The notes beneath the pieces are model-generated. The model had not been told where the DNA came from and searched no databases. It saw nothing but the letters and a program-made list of their open reading frames with translations. From NCBI GenBank assembly GCA_902573235.1, contig CACGIZ010000003.1:18324-82323 (forward strand): DNA of 64,000 bases. Direction: 5' to 3'. Shown piece by piece: positions 61,641 to 64,000 of the stretch (its first letter is position 1; every line of letters begins with the position of its first letter). Source of the DNA: an uncultured Pelagibacteraceae bacterium. Lineage in GTDB: Bacteria > Pseudomonadota > Alphaproteobacteria > Pelagibacterales > Pelagibacteraceae. Made by a program: the position numbers and the translations under genes.

Positions 61641-64000
61641 ATGGAAAGATACAACTTTAAAGAAATTGATTCTAAATGGCAAAAAACTTGGGATAAAAAA
61701 AATATATATAAGTCTGAAATAAATAATTCCAAAAAGAAATTTTACTGCTTAGAAATGTTTCCATATCCTTCTGGAAAAATTCATATGGGTCATGTTCGAA
61801 ATTATACTATTGGAGATATTCTCGCTCGATATAAAAAGATGGCGGGGTTTAACGTTTTGCATCCTATGGGTTGGGATTCCTTTGGTATGCCAGCAGAAAA
61901 TGCAGCAAAACAGAATAATCTAGACCCTAAAGATTGGACTGAAGAAAATATTAGTACAATGAAAACACAGCTAAAAAAACTTGGTCTTTCTATTGATTGG
62001 GATTATGAAATCTCAACTTGTTCTGATGATTATTATAAACATCAACAAAAATTATTCTTAGATTTGTTTGATAAAGGCCTAGTCTATAAAAAAGAAAATT
62101 ATGTTAATTGGGATCCAGTTGATGAAACAGTTCTTGCAAATGAACAAGTTATAGATGGAAAAGGATGGAGATCAGGTGCAACCGTTGAAAGAAAAAAATT
62201 AAGCCAATGGTTCTTTAAAATTTCTCACTTTTCTGAAGAATTATTAAAAGGTTTGGATAGTTTAGATGAGTGGCCTACAAAGGTCAAAACTATGCAAAAA
62301 AATTGGATTGGAAAATCCTATGGTTGTGAGATAAATTTTAAAATAACAGGCAACGAAGATATAGACACAGTAAAAGTGTTTACTACAAGGCCTGATACTT
62401 TATTTGGCTGCTCTTTTCTAGCTTTATCAGTTGATCATCCTATTTCAAAATTTTATGAAAAAAACAAAAGTTTTCAAAAATTCAAAGAGGAATGTTCTAA
62501 AACCGGCACTACGGAAGAGGCAATAGCACAAGCTGATAAACTTGGTTTTAAAACAAATCTAATGGCTTTAAATCCATTTGATGAAAAAAGGAAAGTCCCT
62601 GTTTTTTTTGCAAACTTTGTCTTGATGGATTATGGATCTGGAGCAATATTTGGGAGTGCCGGTCACGACCAAAGAGATTTAGACTTTGCAAAAAAATATA
62701 GTTTAGACGTTTTGCCTGTTGTAAAGCCTTTAAATCATGAGGGTGAATTTACCATCAAAGATGAGGCTTATACTGGACCAGGCACAATCTTTAACTCAAA
62801 TTTTTTAAATGGCTTAGAAGCACCTGATAAATCAGTTTTAAAAGCTATTGAAATTTTAGAAGAAAGAAAACTAGGGAAAAAAAAAATAAATTTTAGACTT
62901 AAAGATTGGGGTATTTCTAGGCAAAGATATTGGGGCTGTCCAATTCCAATTGCTTACAATGAAAAAAATGAGATTGTCAAAGTCCCAGAAGATAAGTTGC
63001 CTATAAAACTTCCTGAGAATATTAAATTAAATACAAAAGGAAATCCATTAGATCACCAAAATGAATGGAAAAAAATTGAAATTAATAATAATCTTTGTAC
63101 TCTTGAAACCGATACATTGGATACTTTTGTCGACTCCTCATGGTATTTTTTGAGATTTTGTTCTCCAAAAAATTTTAATGAGCCATTTGATCTTGAAAAA
63201 GTTAAATATTGGATGCCTGTAGATCAGTATATAGGTGGCGTAGAACATGCAATACTTCACCTTTTATATTCTAGATTCTTTATGCAAGCAATCAGCTACA
63301 ACAATAATGGACTCAATTTAACTGAGCCATTTAAAGGATTATTTACTCAAGGAATGGTGTGTCATGAAACTTACAAGGATTCTGAAAATAATTGGTTAAG
63401 TCCAGATGAAATTACAACAGAAGATAGAATTAATTATTTTAAAAAAAATAATCCAAATGAAAAAGTAATAGTTGGTCCATCTGAGTCTATGTCAAAATCA
63501 AAAAAAAATACTATCGATCCAGAGGAAATTATAAATAATTACGGATCTGACTCAGTTAGATTATTTATTGTTTCTGACAGTCCACCTGAAAAAGATATAC
63601 AATGGTCAGAAGAGGGCATTAACGGTTGTTATAAATTTGTACAAAAATTATGGACGATGCATAAAAATATAATTAACAAAATAAATTCCAAAGATAGCGA
63701 TGTATCTAATAATAAAGCTCTTGAAACTTTTACAAATCAGTTTGTTGAAAAAGTAACAACAAATTTAGAAAAGTTTAGATATAATGTTATTATTGCTAAT
63801 TTTTATGAAATGTACAATTTCTTGTCTAAAGAAATTAATAAACCTCTTAATATTTCTTCACTCAAAGAAAATTATATCAAAATTTTAAAAACTATGATGC
63901 CCTTCACACCTCATTTTACCAGCGAGTGTCTAGATGAACTTTCTGAAAACCCATTAAAAGATTTACACTGGCCAAAAATAGATAAAAACTTATTACAAAC
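61641..64000 (+). CDS. leuS: Leucyl-tRNA synthetase (3' end outside the window)
   Basis: Charges tRNA-Leu. The window holds 786 codons from the ATG at 61641; the gene runs off the end, with roughly the last 50-70 codons of the anticodon/C-terminal domain missing. It starts [17 protein letters not shown]. The HIGH motif is HMGH at residues 48-51. The editing domain follows (about 220-410), and the MSKSKKN motif starts at residue 617. The editing-domain GSGAIFG-type segment ([16 protein letters not shown]) is intact. The reading frame is open throughout. Confidence 0.97.
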   Translation, partial: MERYNFKEIDSKWQKTWDKKNIYKSEINNSKKKFYCLEMFPYPSGKIHMGHVRNYTIGDILARYKKMAGFNVLHPMGWDSFGMPAENAAKQNNLDPKDWTEENISTMKTQLKKLGLSIDWDYEISTCSDDYYKHQQKLFLDLFDKGLVYKKENYVNWDPVDETVLANEQVIDGKGWRSGATVERKKLSQWFFKISHFSEELLKGLDSLDEWPTKVKTMQKNWIGKSYGCEINFKITGNEDIDTVKVFTTRPDTLFGCSFLALSVDHPISKFYEKNKSFQKFKEECSKTGTTEEAIAQADKLGFKTNLMALNPFDEKRKVPVFFANFVLMDYGSGAIFGSAGHDQRDLDFAKKYSLDVLPVVKPLNHEGEFTIKDEAYTGPGTIFNSNFLNGLEAPDKSVLKAIEILEERKLGKKKINFRLKDWGISRQRYWGCPIPIAYNEKNEIVKVPEDKLPIKLPENIKLNTKGNPLDHQNEWKKIEINNNLCTLETDTLDTFVDSSWYFLRFCSPKNFNEPFDLEKVKYWMPVDQYIGGVEHAILHLLYSRFFMQAISYNNNGLNLTEPFKGLFTQGMVCHETYKDSENNWLSPDEITTEDRINYFKKNNPNEKVIVGPSESMSKSKKNTIDPEEIINNYGSDSVRLFIVSDSPPEKDIQWSEEGINGCYKFVQKLWTMHKNIINKINSKDSDVSNNKALETFTNQFVEKVTTNLEKFRYNVIIANFYEMYNFLSKEINKPLNISSLKENYIKILKTMMPFTPHFTSECLDELSENPLKDLHWPKIDKNLLQ

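Noticed and set aside
1..64000. CRISPR arrays, insertion sequences, prophage, integrons or defence islands
   Set aside because: No spaced direct repeats of array type, no transposase, integrase or phage gene, and no terminal inverted repeats were seen; the HNH protein lacks defence partners.

Overview
The window is very AT-rich, tightly packed bacterial chromosome. Gene content and order point to an alphaproteobacterium of the SAR11 clade (Pelagibacterales); this is an inference from synteny and composition, since there is no rRNA here. Supporting signs are dnaA next to rpsT-mutM-ubiE-ubiB-coaBC-dut, an Irr-type Fur regulator beside fabA-fabB-fabI, an Irr plus Fur/Mur pair, a DUF3576 lipoprotein ahead of leuS, and extreme compaction. 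Most gaps are under 50 bp, the longest (263 bp) lies upstream of dnaA, and several neighbours overlap at stop or even start codons. No insertion sequence, prophage, CRISPR array or rRNA is visible; one tRNA (Leu-CAA) is present.

Layout. 1-9 kb: acyl-CoA ligase, tRNA-Leu, DedA-like protein, DsbB, Coq7, HNH nuclease, esterase, HIG1 protein, TlpA thioredoxin, then argH-lptM-lysA-plsC. 9-13 kb (minus): rpsT, dnaA, dnaN and mutM. 13-18 kb (plus): ubiE-ubiB-coaBC-dut-moeB-like-SH3. 18-21 kb (minus): iron/peroxide block of irr, rubrerythrin, a CCG-domain Fe-S protein and DUF3501. 21-23.6 kb: fabA-fabB-fabI for unsaturated fatty acid synthesis. 23.6-25.8 kb: a large secreted C-type-lectin/beta-barrel protein, the most unusual gene here. 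25.8-32.4 kb (minus): nusA-infB-rbfA-rpsO-pnp. 32.4-38.7 kb (minus): tsaB-fur-miaB-phoH-ybeY-lnt-metK. 38.7-49.5 kb: deacetylase, Bax-like glucosaminidase, Nfu, trpS, murJ, maeB, BON lipoprotein, rsmI, LppC-like protein, rdgB. 49.5-53.3 kb: grpE-dnaK-dnaJ. 53.3-59.8 kb: small membrane protein, dapB, nth, PfkB kinase, a tiny ArfA-like gene, OmpR-like regulator, L,D-transpeptidase, YggS, TenI/ThiE-like protein, TPR-sulfotransferase. 59.8-64 kb: major porin, DUF3576 lipoprotein and the first part of leuS.

Most of the window is core metabolism and information processing. The parts that repay attention are regulatory and architectural. There is a shared 18-bp Fur-superfamily-like dyad at both irr/fabA and rubrerythrin, and an intrinsic-terminator hairpin touching the ribosome-binding site of nusA. 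An RpoH-type promoter lies before dnaK, and the strong rpsT promoter predicts a leaderless mRNA. Two divergent genes share the palindromic start ATGCAT, a 39-residue ArfA homologue starts with TTG, and the lectin-autotransporter-like surface protein stands out from its neighbours.
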